In this document: piece by piece, positions 1 through 5,906 of the stretch
Layout: the number at the start of each line of letters is the position of its first letter
How positions within the stretch are numbered: the stretch's first letter is position 1
Assembly: GCA_031394045.1 (NCBI GenBank)
Contig: JANMWN010000326.1
Span: 1-7,028, forward strand
Reading direction: 5' to 3'
Origin: JANYIP01 sp031394045
GTDB lineage: Bacteria; Actinomycetota; Actinomycetes; Prado026
DNA length: 7,028 nucleotides
Notes under the pieces: generated by a model
Databases searched by the model: none
Told to the model about the DNA's origin: nothing
The model's input: only the letters and a program-made list of their open reading frames with translations
Program-made: the position numbers and the translations under genes

Positions 1-137
1 CCTGGGCGCACATCGACATCGCCGGGCCGAGCTTCAACGGGGCCGCGCCGTTCGGCTACACGCCCAAGGGCGCGACGGGCTCAGGCGTACGCACGCTGGT
101 GCAGCTGGCCGAGGACCTGGCCGCCGGGCGGCTCTGA
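1..137 (+). CDS. pepA: Leucyl aminopeptidase (M17 family), C-terminal fragment
   Basis: Only the last 44 codons are visible, in the frame beginning at base 3 and ending at TGA 135-137; the rest lies left of the window. The fragment begins WAHIDIAGPSFN and contains GYTPKGATGSGVRTL, which matches the conserved C-terminus of M17 leucyl aminopeptidases (W-A-H-x-D-I-A-G-P then G-Y-T-P-K-G-x-T-G). These are cytosolic, two-metal, hexameric enzymes that release N-terminal amino acids from peptides. The metal ligands and catalytic residues lie upstream and cannot be checked. The gene converges on the next one with 7 bp between stop codons, and I see no clear terminator hairpin there. An aminopeptidase of this family also lies near the E2 gene in M. 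tuberculosis (pepB, Rv2213). The family call is firm; the exact symbol (pepA or pepB) is convention. Confidence 0.9.
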   Translation, partial: WAHIDIAGPSFNGAAPFGYTPKGATGSGVRTLVQLAEDLAAGRL

Positions 138-144
138 GCACCGC

Positions 145-489
145 CTAGCGGCCCGCGTCCCGCTGCTTCTGCTCGGCGGCCTTGCGCGAGGTCCAGTCCC
201 GCATCCGCTGGGGGTAGCCGACCACGGCCGCGTCGTACGACGGGATGCCCAGGGCGTTGGCCCACTCGTGGCACACCTTCGGGGACGGCACCCGGCGCCG
301 GGTCCACTCGCCGGAGGTCGCCACCAGCACCACCGTCGTGTCGGTCACGGTGGTCCTCGGCTCGACGAAGGCCTCCACACCGGTGTGCGTACGGACGAAC
401 TCCTCAAGGTCCTTGCGGTCGTCCGAGACGGCCGTGCGCAGGACCCCAGGACGCTCGTTGTTTCGACCGAACCGCCCGAACAAGCCCAC
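145..489 (-). CDS. Conserved hypothetical protein, 114 aa
   Basis: I do not recognise a named family. The 114-aa soluble product starts GLFGRFGRNNERPG and shows no signal peptide or membrane helix. The middle (residues about 20-60) looks like alternating helix and strand, including VEPRTTVTDTTVVLVATSG. The C-terminal half carries a motif of conserved appearance, CHEWANALGIPSYD (residues 73-86) followed by GYPQRMRDW (91-99), and ends in a charged helix. The GTG start at 489 is chosen because a strong Shine-Dalgarno sequence (AGGAGG) lies 5 nt before it. The frame stays open much further upstream, but only as antisense of lpd. The gene is divergent from lpd and convergent with the aminopeptidase. 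The conserved C-terminus suggests a folded domain, but no function can be assigned from the sequence. It is real rather than a shadow because of the RBS, sensible composition and tight packing. Confidence 0.75.
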   Translation of the reverse strand: MGLFGRFGRNNERPGVLRTAVSDDRKDLEEFVRTHTGVEAFVEPRTTVTDTTVVLVATSGEWTRRRVPSPKVCHEWANALGIPSYDAAVVGYPQRMRDWTSRKAAEQKQRDAGR

Positions 490-490
490 C

Positions 491-501
491 GTCTCCTCCT
501 C
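491..501 (-). promoter_or_regulatory. Strong ribosome binding site fixing the GTG start at 489
   Basis: Read on the minus strand this is GAGGAGGAGAC, with AGGAGG ending 5 nt before GTG 487-489. It decides the start, because the reading frame is open for more than 1 kb upstream as antisense of lpd. Confidence 0.8.
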
Positions 502-637
502 GAACGCAACCAGTGCCTCGAACGGGCCCCGGCCACCACGGTAGCCGCTGACCCCGTGCCCGCGGGGGTACTCGGGCTGCTGGCGGGCGGTTGCTCGGGG
601 AGCTCGCAGAGGTGGAAGGATGGGCGTGCTGGCCCCT

Positions 638-653
638 GCGGACGAAAGTCCGC
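638..653 (+). other. Perfect 6-bp hairpin with GAAA tetraloop in the lpd leader
   Basis: GCGGAC (638-643), GAAA (644-647) and GTCCGC (648-653) form a perfect GC-rich stem closed by a GNRA tetraloop, 19 nt before the lpd Shine-Dalgarno. CCT at 635-637 could extend the stem with AGG at 659-661 across a bulge. There is no following U-run, so it is not an intrinsic terminator. It could be an mRNA-stabilising 5' structure or chance in GC-rich DNA. Confidence 0.45.
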
Positions 654-684
654 TCGACAGGCCCGCACGACCGAAGGAGACACC

Positions 685-2073
685 GTGGCGGACGGCGCCG
701 GCACCAGCTACGACCTCGTGATCCTCGGCGGGGGCAGCGGCGGGTACGCCTGCGCTCTGCGCGCGGCCGAGCTGGGGCTGTCGGTCGCGCTCGTCGAGAA
801 GGACAAGGTCGGCGGCACCTGCCTGCACTACGGCTGCATCCCGACCAAGGCGCTGCTGCACGCCGCCGAGGTCGCCGACTCCGCCCGCGAGAGCGCGCAG
901 TTCGGGGTCAAGGCGACCTTCGACGGCATCGACATGGACGGCGTCAACAGCTACAAGGACCAGGTCACCGGACGGCTCTACAAGGGACTGCAGGGGCTGA
1001 TCAAGAGCCGCGGCATCACCTACGTCGAGGGAGAGGGCCGGCTCAGCTCGCCCACCACCGTGAGCGTCGGTGACCAGACGTACACCGGCCGGAACGTGGT
1101 GCTGGCCACCGGTTCCTACGCGCGGACCCTGCCCGGCCTTGAGGTCGACGGCGGCCGCGTCATGACCAGCGACCACGCGCTCCGGCTCGACTACGTCCCT
1201 CGGTCGGCGGTGATCCTCGGCGGCGGCGTCATCGGGGTCGAGTTCGCCAGCGTCTGGAAGTCGTTCGGCGCCGACGTGACGATCGTCGAGGCGCTCCCGC
1301 ACCTGGTGCCGCTCGAGGACGAGGCCAGCTCCAAGCAGCTGGAGCGGGCCTTCCGCAAGCGCGGCATCGCCTTCGAGCTCGGCGTGCGATTCAGCGGTGT
1401 CGAGCACACCGCGACCGGGGTCAAGGTGGCGCTCGAGAACGGCAAGGCGCTTGAGGCGGACATCCTGCTCGTCGCGGTAGGCCGCGGTCCCGTCTCGGCC
1501 GACCTCGGGTACGAGGCAGCCGGCGTGAACGTCGACCGCGGCTACGTCCAGGTCGACGAGTTCTGCCGAACCGGCGTCCCCGGGGTGTACGCGGTGGGCG
1601 ACCTGATCCCGACGCTGCAGCTGGCCCACGTCGGCTTCCAGGAGGGCATCCTGGTCGCCGAGCACATCGGTGGCCTCTCCCCCCGGCCGATCGACTACGA
1701 CGGAGTTCCCCGCATCGCGTACTGCGAGCCCGAGGTCGCCTCGGTCGGCATCACCGAGGCGCAGGCCAAGGAGCGCTACGGCGAGGACAAGGTCAAGGTC
1801 ATCACCTACGACCTCGGCGGCAACGGCAAGTCCCAGATCCTCAAGACCTCAGGCGCGGTCAAGCTCGTCGCGATCGCCGACGGTCCGGTGGTCGGCGTGC
1901 ACATGGTCGGCGCCCGGGTCGGCGAGCTGCTCGCCGAGGCCCAGCTGATCTACAACTGGGAGGCGTACGCCGATGACGTCGCCGTCCTGATCCACCCGCA
2001 CCCGACGCAGTCGGAGGCAATCGGCGAGGCTCACCTCGCACTGGCGGGCAAGCCGCTGCACGCGCACGGCTGA
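685..2073 (+). CDS. lpdA: Dihydrolipoamide dehydrogenase (E3)
   Basis: This 462-aa FAD flavoprotein reoxidises the dihydrolipoyl groups of E2 with NAD+, in pyruvate, 2-oxoglutarate and related dehydrogenase complexes. All family landmarks are present. The FAD-binding GGGSGG is at residues 15-20. The redox-active disulfide is C46/C51 in GGTCLHYGCIP. ATG is at 141-143, and the NAD-binding GGGVIGVE is at 179-186. The second FAD motif is YAVGD (302-306), and the dimerisation-domain catalytic pair is H439/E444 in HPHPTQSE. The length is normal for the family. The GTG start at 685 has GAAGGAGA at 673-680 and places the FAD motif at the usual distance from the N-terminus; the frame is open upstream but unlike the family. 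The E2 gene follows 98 bp downstream on the same strand, which supports a role as E3 of that complex. No lipoyl domain is fused to it. The product is cytosolic. Confidence 0.96.
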   Translation: MADGAGTSYDLVILGGGSGGYACALRAAELGLSVALVEKDKVGGTCLHYGCIPTKALLHAAEVADSARESAQFGVKATFDGIDMDGVNSYKDQVTGRLYKGLQGLIKSRGITYVEGEGRLSSPTTVSVGDQTYTGRNVVLATGSYARTLPGLEVDGGRVMTSDHALRLDYVPRSAVILGGGVIGVEFASVWKSFGADVTIVEALPHLVPLEDEASSKQLERAFRKRGIAFELGVRFSGVEHTATGVKVALENGKALEADILLVAVGRGPVSADLGYEAAGVNVDRGYVQVDEFCRTGVPGVYAVGDLIPTLQLAHVGFQEGILVAEHIGGLSPRPIDYDGVPRIAYCEPEVASVGITEAQAKERYGEDKVKVITYDLGGNGKSQILKTSGAVKLVAIADGPVVGVHMVGARVGELLAEAQLIYNWEAYADDVAVLIHPHPTQSEAIGEAHLALAGKPLHAHG

Positions 2074-2090
2074 CCGCTCGACCCGTACGG

Positions 2091-2140
2091 CTGCAGCACT
2101 CAGCAGCACCCGGCAGCACCCTGCAGCACCCAGTGGCACC
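2091..2140. repeat. Five 10-bp tandem repeats between lpd and the E2 gene
   Basis: Five consecutive 10-bp units follow the consensus CNGCAGCACC: CTGCAGCACT, CAGCAGCACC, CGGCAGCACC, CTGCAGCACC and CAGTGGCACC. A sixth, strongly decayed unit may follow at 2141-2150. The array fills most of the 98-bp gap and ends 17 bp before the E2 Shine-Dalgarno (AGGAG at 2158-2162). The function is unknown. It may be an expanded spacer, or a site that sets expression of E2 relative to E3. Confidence 0.8.
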
Positions 2141-2171
2141 CAGCGACAACGAGAACGAGGAGTCGAGGCAC

Positions 2172-3917
2172 ATGACGGTCTCCGTCACCATGCCAGCGCT
2201 TGGCGAGAGCGTGACCGAGGGTACGGTCACCCGCTGGCTCAAGCAGGAGGGCGACACCGTCGTTGCCGACGAGCCACTGCTGGAGGTGTCCACCGACAAG
2301 GTCGACACCGAGATCCCCGCCCCCACCAGCGGGATCCTGGTCAAGATCGTCGCTGCTGAGGACGCCGTGGTCCCGGTCGGGGGCGAGCTCGCGGTGATCG
2401 GCGAGTCCGCAGCCGCCGAGCCGCCGTCCGGTCCGCCAGCCGAACCAGCAGAGGTCGCTGTCGCCGAGCCGGTCGCCGAGCCGGTCGCCGAGCCGGTCGC
2501 CGAGCCGGTCGCCGAGCCGGTCGCGCCAGCCGCGCCCGCCGCCGCAACCGGCGGATCGACGTCCCTGATCCTGCCCGCCCTCGGCGAGAGCGTCACCGAG
2601 GGCACCGTGACGCGCTGGCTCAAGCAGGTGGGCGACACCGTCGCGGCCGACGAGCCGCTGCTCGAGGTCTCCACCGACAAGGTCGACACCGAGATCCCGA
2701 GCCCGGTCGCCGGGGTCCTGCTGTCCATCGCGGCCCCCGAGGACTCGGTCGTCCCGGTCGGCGCCGAGCTTGGCGTGATCGGCGCGTCCGGGGCGGCTCC
2801 GACCTCTACGCCGGCCCCAACACCTGCCGCAGCACCCGCTGCCGCTCCCCCGGCTCCGGCCGCAGCCGTCTCAGCACCGCCAGCGCCTGCCGCACCCGCG
2901 CCCGCTGCCCCGGCGGCAGCACCGGTGAGCGTGAGCACGGCGGTAGCCGACGAGACCTATGTGACGCCCCTGGTGCGCAAGCTCGCCGCCGAGCACGGCA
3001 TCGACCTGGGGACGCTGGTCGGTACGGGTGTGGGTGGCCGCGTACGCAAGCTGGACGTGCTGGAGGCCGCCGAGCGCAAGCGGGCCGACGAAGCCGCGAC
3101 CCGTGCCGCGGCAGCCACGGCGGCGCCGGCGGTGGCAGCGGCAGCACCCGCCGTCAGGACCGCCCTGGCGACCAGCCCGGCGGCCTCGGCGCTGCGCGGA
3201 CGCACCGAGCCGCTCAGCCGGCTGCGCAGGGTGATCGCCGAGCGCATGGTCGAGTCGCTCCAGGTCTCGGCCCAGCTCACGTCCGTGGTCGAGGTCGACG
3301 TCACCCGGGTCGCCGCGCTGCGTACCCGTGCCAAGGCCGACTTCGAGGCTCGCGAGGGCGTCAAGCTGTCCTTCCTGCCGTTCTTCGCCCGGGCCACGGT
3401 CGAGGCGCTGCGCGCGTACCCCAGCGTCAACGCGAGCATCGACACCGAGGCGGGCACGGTGACCTACCACGCGGCCGAGCACCTCGGCATCGCGGTCGAC
3501 ACCGAGCGTGGTCTGCTCGTTCCCGTCATCCGGGACGCAGGTGACCTGTCCCTCGGTGGGCTCTCGCGCAAGATCACCGACCTGGCCGAGCGCACCCGTG
3601 GCAGCAAGATCACCCCGGACGAGCTGTCCGGCGGCACCTTCACGCTGACCAACACCGGCAGCCGGGGAGCACTGTTCGACACCCCGATCATCAACCAGCC
3701 ACAGGTCGCGATCCTCGGCACCGGTGCCGTCGTCAAGCGCCCGGTCGTGGTCACCGACCCCGCCACCGGCACCGACGGCATCGCCATCCGCTCGATGGTC
3801 TACCTCGCCCTCACCTACGACCACCGGCTCGTCGATGGCGCCGAGGCTGCCCGCTTCCTCGTCGCCATCAAGCACCGCCTCGAAGAGGGCGACTTCGAGA
3901 GCGATCTCGGACTCTGA
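2172..3917 (+). CDS. sucB: Dihydrolipoamide acyltransferase (E2), two lipoyl domains; SucB/DlaT type
   Basis: This 581-aa core subunit of 2-oxoacid dehydrogenase complexes accepts acyl groups on lipoyl-lysine and transfers them to CoA. In order it has lipoyl domain 1 (residues 1-78, lipoyl Lys43 in STDKVDTE), a linker with AEPV repeats (84-126), and lipoyl domain 2 (129-206, Lys170). A long Ala/Pro linker (about 208-260) and the E1/E3-binding domain (264-298, VTPLVRKLAAEHGIDL) follow. After another Ala-rich linker comes the acyltransferase domain (345-581), with catalytic His551 and Asp555 in DHRLVDG. The ATG at 2172 is chosen because AGGAG lies 9 nt upstream and MPALGESVTEG then sits at the normal N-terminus; an in-frame GTG at 2133 lies in repeat DNA. 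Actinobacterial proteins of this type are often annotated as succinyltransferase. The M. tuberculosis homologue DlaT is known to serve pyruvate dehydrogenase, and actinobacterial Kgd/OdhA proteins carry an E2-like domain without lipoyl domains and borrow a lipoylated E2. Substrate specificity therefore remains open. Confidence 0.93.
   Translation: MTVSVTMPALGESVTEGTVTRWLKQEGDTVVADEPLLEVSTDKVDTEIPAPTSGILVKIVAAEDAVVPVGGELAVIGESAAAEPPSGPPAEPAEVAVAEPVAEPVAEPVAEPVAEPVAPAAPAAATGGSTSLILPALGESVTEGTVTRWLKQVGDTVAADEPLLEVSTDKVDTEIPSPVAGVLLSIAAPEDSVVPVGAELGVIGASGAAPTSTPAPTPAAAPAAAPPAPAAAVSAPPAPAAPAPAAPAAAPVSVSTAVADETYVTPLVRKLAAEHGIDLGTLVGTGVGGRVRKLDVLEAAERKRADEAATRAAAATAAPAVAAAAPAVRTALATSPAASALRGRTEPLSRLRRVIAERMVESLQVSAQLTSVVEVDVTRVAALRTRAKADFEAREGVKLSFLPFFARATVEALRAYPSVNASIDTEAGTVTYHAAEHLGIAVDTERGLLVPVIRDAGDLSLGGLSRKITDLAERTRGSKITPDELSGGTFTLTNTGSRGALFDTPIINQPQVAILGTGAVVKRPVVVTDPATGTDGIAIRSMVYLALTYDHRLVDGAEAARFLVAIKHRLEEGDFESDLGL
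2463..2522 (+). repeat. Five perfect 12-bp repeats encoding (AEPV)5
   Basis: Five identical copies of GCCGAGCCGGTC stand head to tail and encode AEPV five times at residues 98-117 of the E2. They lie in the linker joining the two lipoyl domains. Because the unit is a multiple of 3, copy-number change would alter linker length without breaking the frame. The lack of any synonymous difference between copies points to recent expansion or ongoing slippage. Confidence 0.95.
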
Positions 3918-5829
3918 CCACCGCTACGAGTCGCGCCGAGTCGCCAACAGCCGCTCGGCGCCCGACGATGGACCCATGAAGATCGCGATCACCGGCGCGT
4001 CCGGTCTCATCGGCACGGCCCTGGTCCCGTTCCTCCGGGCTGACGGCCACGAGGTGCTTCGACTCGTACGCCGCCCCGCGACGGCGCCCGACGAGGTCAG
4101 CTGGGACCCCCGGGCCGGCACCGTGGACATGGCCGGGCTGGCCGGGGTCGACGCCGTCATCCACCTCGCCGGGGTCGGCGTCGGCGACAAGCGCTGGTCC
4201 GATTCCTACAAGGCGGAGATCCTCGGCAGCCGCGTCGACGGGACGACGACGATCGCGCACGCGGTCGCCACCCTCGACCCGAATCCGGCCGTGCTCATCT
4301 CGGCCTCCGCGATCGGCTACTACGGCGACACCGGCGACCGCGCCGTCGACGAGTCCGCAGCCAAGGGCGAGGGCTTCCTCGCCGACGTGGTGGCTGCATG
4401 GGAGGCCTCCGCCGACGAGGCCAGGGCCGCAGGCGTACGCGTCGTGCACCCTCGCACCGGCCTGGTGATGGCCCGCAAGGGAGGAGCGTGGGGTCGACTG
4501 CTGCCGCTGGTACGACTGGGCGTCGGCGGCCGGCTCGGCAACGGCCGTCAGTACTGGAGCTTCATCACCCTCGCCGACGAGCTGCGCGCACTGGCGTTCC
4601 TGCTCACCGCGGACTTGTCCGGGCCGGTAAACCTCACCGCGCCGATCCCGGCCACCAACGCCGAGGTGACCAAGGCCATGGGGCACCAGCTGCACCGGCC
4701 GACCGTGTTCGCCGTACCAGCGATCGCCCTCAAGACCGTCCTCGGCGAGTTCTCCAGCGAGGTGCTGGGCTCGGCGCGGGTGCTGCCCAGCGCCCTGCTC
4801 GCCGCCGGGTTCAGCTACCAGCACCCCGACATCGACACCGCCGTCACGACCCTGGGCTGAGCCGAGCCGAGCCGGGCTGGGCTGAGGTGGGCTGGAGTCG
4901 GTCGGGCGCCGCGCGCTGCCGAGGACCGTCCCCGCGCTCGCCAGGATCACGCAGGTGATGGCGACGAGCTCTACCACCCCGAGACGCTGCCCGAGGACAA
5001 GAAATCCCGCGAGGGTCGCGGCGACCGGGCTCAGGCTCATCAGGACGCCGAACGTACGCGCCGGCACCGAGCGCAGCGCGACCAGCTCGAGCGAGTAGTT
5101 GACCACCGACGACAGCAGGGCGACTGCGGCTGCGGCCAGGAGCACCTTCGGCGTGAGCAGGGTCATGCCGCCGGACGCGATGCCGAACGGCACCGCGACG
5201 ACCGCCGCGAACACCATCGCGATCGCCAGCCCGTCCACCCGGGCGAACCTGCGACCCGCCTCGGCGCTGAGCAGGATGTACGCCGCCCAGCACAGCGCGG
5301 CGAGCAGCGCGAACATGACGCCGATCGGATCCAGGTGCTGGCCGCCCTCGCCGAGGAGCAGGACGCCGACGATGGCCAGGCCGACCCAGGCGAGCTCGAC
5401 TGCGCGACGCGACATCGCCACCGCCAGCCCGAGCGGTCCCAGCAGCTCGATCGTCACCGCGAGGCCCAGCGGCAGTCGGTCGACGGCCTGGTAGAAGCAC
5501 AGGTTCATGACGGCGAGGACGACGCCGAAGACCGCGGCCAGCAGCCAGTCGCGACGGGTCCGCCCGGTCAGCCGGGGTCGCACGATCAGGCCGAGGGCGA
5601 CCGCAGCGATCACCAGGCGGAGCAGGACCACGCCGGACGGGCCGACCAGCGGGAACACCAGCTTGGCGACCGCAGCGCCCATCTGGACCGAGAGCACCGC
5701 ACCGGCCACCATCGCGACCCCGGCCCCCGTGCTTCTCGGAGCCGCGCTGGGCGTCAAGGCGACTGGGTCGCCGGCCCCAGGTCCGCCCCCGTTCGCGGCG
5801 GGGGCGGCGGTGGGCGTACCGGTGGTCAT
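3868..5829 (-). CDS. EamA/RhtA-like DMT-superfamily exporter with run-on C-terminal frame
   Basis: The recognisable protein is residues 1 to about 310 (nucleotides 5829 to about 4900). A Pro/Ala/Gly-rich tail of about 36 residues is followed by ten predicted membrane helices, roughly at 38-58, 65-84, 94-113, 119-138, 145-160, 168-188, 199-219, 228-248, 258-279 and 284-303. This is the classic EamA duplication of five plus five. RhtA-like hallmarks include FYQAVDRLPLGLAVTIELLG (112-131), GPLGLAVAMSRR and ALRSVPARTFGVLMS (251-265). Family members export small molecules such as threonine and homoserine; the substrate here is unknown. The ATG at 5829 is the first in-frame start and has only a weak ribosome binding site. 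An alternative is Met40. Oddly, no stop follows the last helix: the frame continues as Pro-, Arg- and Gly-rich antisense of the epimerase gene, giving 653 aa in total, to TGA at 3868-3870. The core call is firm; the true 3' end is doubtful. Confidence 0.72.
   Translation of the reverse strand: MTTGTPTAAPAANGGGPGAGDPVALTPSAAPRSTGAGVAMVAGAVLSVQMGAAVAKLVFPLVGPSGVVLLRLVIAAVALGLIVRPRLTGRTRRDWLLAAVFGVVLAVMNLCFYQAVDRLPLGLAVTIELLGPLGLAVAMSRRAVELAWVGLAIVGVLLLGEGGQHLDPIGVMFALLAALCWAAYILLSAEAGRRFARVDGLAIAMVFAAVVAVPFGIASGGMTLLTPKVLLAAAAVALLSSVVNYSLELVALRSVPARTFGVLMSLSPVAATLAGFLVLGQRLGVVELVAITCVILASAGTVLGSARRPTDSSPPQPSPARLGSAQGRDGGVDVGVLVAEPGGEQGAGQHPRRAQHLAGELAEDGLEGDRWYGEHGRPVQLVPHGLGHLGVGGRDRRGEVYRPGQVRGEQERQCAQLVGEGDEAPVLTAVAEPAADAQSYQRQQSTPRSSLAGHHQAGARVHDAYACGPGLVGGGLPCSHHVGEEALALGCGLVDGAVAGVAVVADRGGRDEHGRIRVEGGDRVRDRRRPVDAAAEDLRLVGIGPALVADADPGEVDDGVDPGQPGHVHGAGPGVPADLVGRRRGAAYESKHLVAVSPEERDQGRADETGRAGDRDLHGSIVGRRAAVGDSARLVAVVRVRDRSRSRPLRGGA
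3918..3975 (+). other. Short gap between the E2 gene and the epimerase gene
   Basis: This 58-bp spacer contains no hairpin with a U-run and no recognisable promoter. It fits readthrough transcription from the E2 gene into the epimerase gene. Only a weak Shine-Dalgarno-like GATGGA (3967-3972) precedes the ATG at 3976. On the other strand this stretch, and the last 50 bp of the E2 gene, lies inside the run-on frame of the exporter gene. Confidence 0.5.
3976..4860 (+). CDS. TIGR01777-family NAD(P)-binding epimerase-like protein (YfcH type)
   Basis: This 294-aa short-chain dehydrogenase/reductase-like protein belongs to the TIGR01777/YfcH group, whose substrate is not established. The N-terminal Rossmann motif is GASGLIG (residues 7-13). 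SASAIGYYGDTG (109-120) carries the YYG signature, and the family pattern ESAAKGEGFLADVVAAWE (124-141) follows. Next come PRTGLVMARKGG and a glycine-rich GVGGRLGNGRQYWSF region. The C-terminal part (about 242-294, beginning GHQLHRPTVFAVP) matches the DUF1731 domain, ending in AAGFSYQHPDID. The length is normal for the family. The ATG at 3976 begins directly at the Rossmann fold; its ribosome binding site is weak (GATGGA). A TIGR01777 protein also follows the E2 gene in M. tuberculosis (Rv2216), so co-expression with the complex is likely, though a mechanistic link is unproven. The whole gene is overlapped antisense by the run-on frame of the exporter to its right, with codons in register. Confidence 0.92.
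   Translation: MKIAITGASGLIGTALVPFLRADGHEVLRLVRRPATAPDEVSWDPRAGTVDMAGLAGVDAVIHLAGVGVGDKRWSDSYKAEILGSRVDGTTTIAHAVATLDPNPAVLISASAIGYYGDTGDRAVDESAAKGEGFLADVVAAWEASADEARAAGVRVVHPRTGLVMARKGGAWGRLLPLVRLGVGGRLGNGRQYWSFITLADELRALAFLLTADLSGPVNLTAPIPATNAEVTKAMGHQLHRPTVFAVPAIALKTVLGEFSSEVLGSARVLPSALLAAGFSYQHPDIDTAVTTLG
4854..4898. repeat. Degenerate 5-bp tandem repeat at the convergent gene junction
   Basis: Nine 5-bp units run from 4854 to 4898: GGGCT, GAGCC three times, GGGCT twice, GAGGT, GGGCT and GGAGT. They cover the epimerase stop codon (4858-4860) and the DNA where the opposing exporter gene would be expected to stop. The unit length is not a multiple of 3, so gain or loss of a copy changes the reading frame of whatever is translated across it. 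Confidence 0.8.
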
Positions 5830-5862
5830 GGTCTGAGCCTGGCCTTGAACCGTCCCCGAATC

Positions 5863-5906
5863 GAGTTGATCTTGAGTTGATCTTGAGTTGATCTTGAGTT
5901 GATCTT
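5863..5906. repeat. Four perfect 11-bp tandem repeats upstream of the exporter
   Basis: Four identical head-to-tail copies of GAGTTGATCTT (AAGATCAACTC on the exporter strand) are followed by a partial GAG. They lie 34-77 bp before the exporter ATG. The period is close to one helical turn of B-DNA, so each copy presents the same face to a protein. One further diverged copy, AAGATCGACTC at 5950-5960, stands in inverted orientation to the right. Confidence 0.95.

Larger units (their letters stand above)
490..684. promoter_or_regulatory. Divergent intergenic region upstream of the 114-aa gene and lpd
   Basis: This 195-bp spacer separates two genes transcribed away from each other, so it should hold a promoter for each. 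I could not find a convincing -35/-10 pair: the best -35-like hexamer, TTGCTC at 591-596, has no acceptable -10 at normal spacing. The right part holds a short perfect hairpin (listed separately) and the lpd ribosome binding site GAAGGAGA at 673-680, 4 nt before GTG 685. No operator palindrome was recognised. Confidence 0.5.
3868..4900 (-). other. Run-on antisense extension of the exporter reading frame
   Basis: This is the part of the exporter frame beyond its last membrane helix. It encodes about 340 residues of low-complexity composition rich in Gly, Arg, Val, Ala and Asp, with no recognisable domain, and covers the entire epimerase gene plus the last 50 bp of the E2 gene. Its codons pair exactly in register with the epimerase codons. 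Stops in this frame would need TTA, CTA or TCA on the sense strand, which are rare in GC-rich genes, so openness alone is not evidence of coding. The other two minus frames stop soon after the repeat, at 4844 (TGA) and 4815 (TAG). Confidence 0.75.

Noticed and set aside
591..619. lpd promoter with TTGCTC as -35
   Set aside because: No -10-like hexamer is present at 16-18 bp spacing.
490..1665. Long minus-strand open frame running from the 114-aa gene through lpd
   Set aside because: It is antisense of lpd and lacks any domain. The ribosome binding site at 491-501 and GTG at 489 mark the true start of the small gene.
2133..2171. Upstream in-frame GTG start for the E2 protein
   Set aside because: It starts inside the 10-bp repeat and adds 13 residues unlike E2 proteins. 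The ATG at 2172 has a good ribosome binding site and the canonical N-terminus.
2871..3875. 334-aa minus-strand open frame inside the E2 gene
   Set aside because: It is a shadow in codon register with a confidently identified gene, with low-complexity Gly/Arg/Asp composition and no domain.
5335..5880. 181-aa plus-strand open frame opposite the exporter
   Set aside because: It is the antisense shadow of membrane helices, rich in Gln, Asp, Arg and Gly, with no domain and no ribosome binding site.
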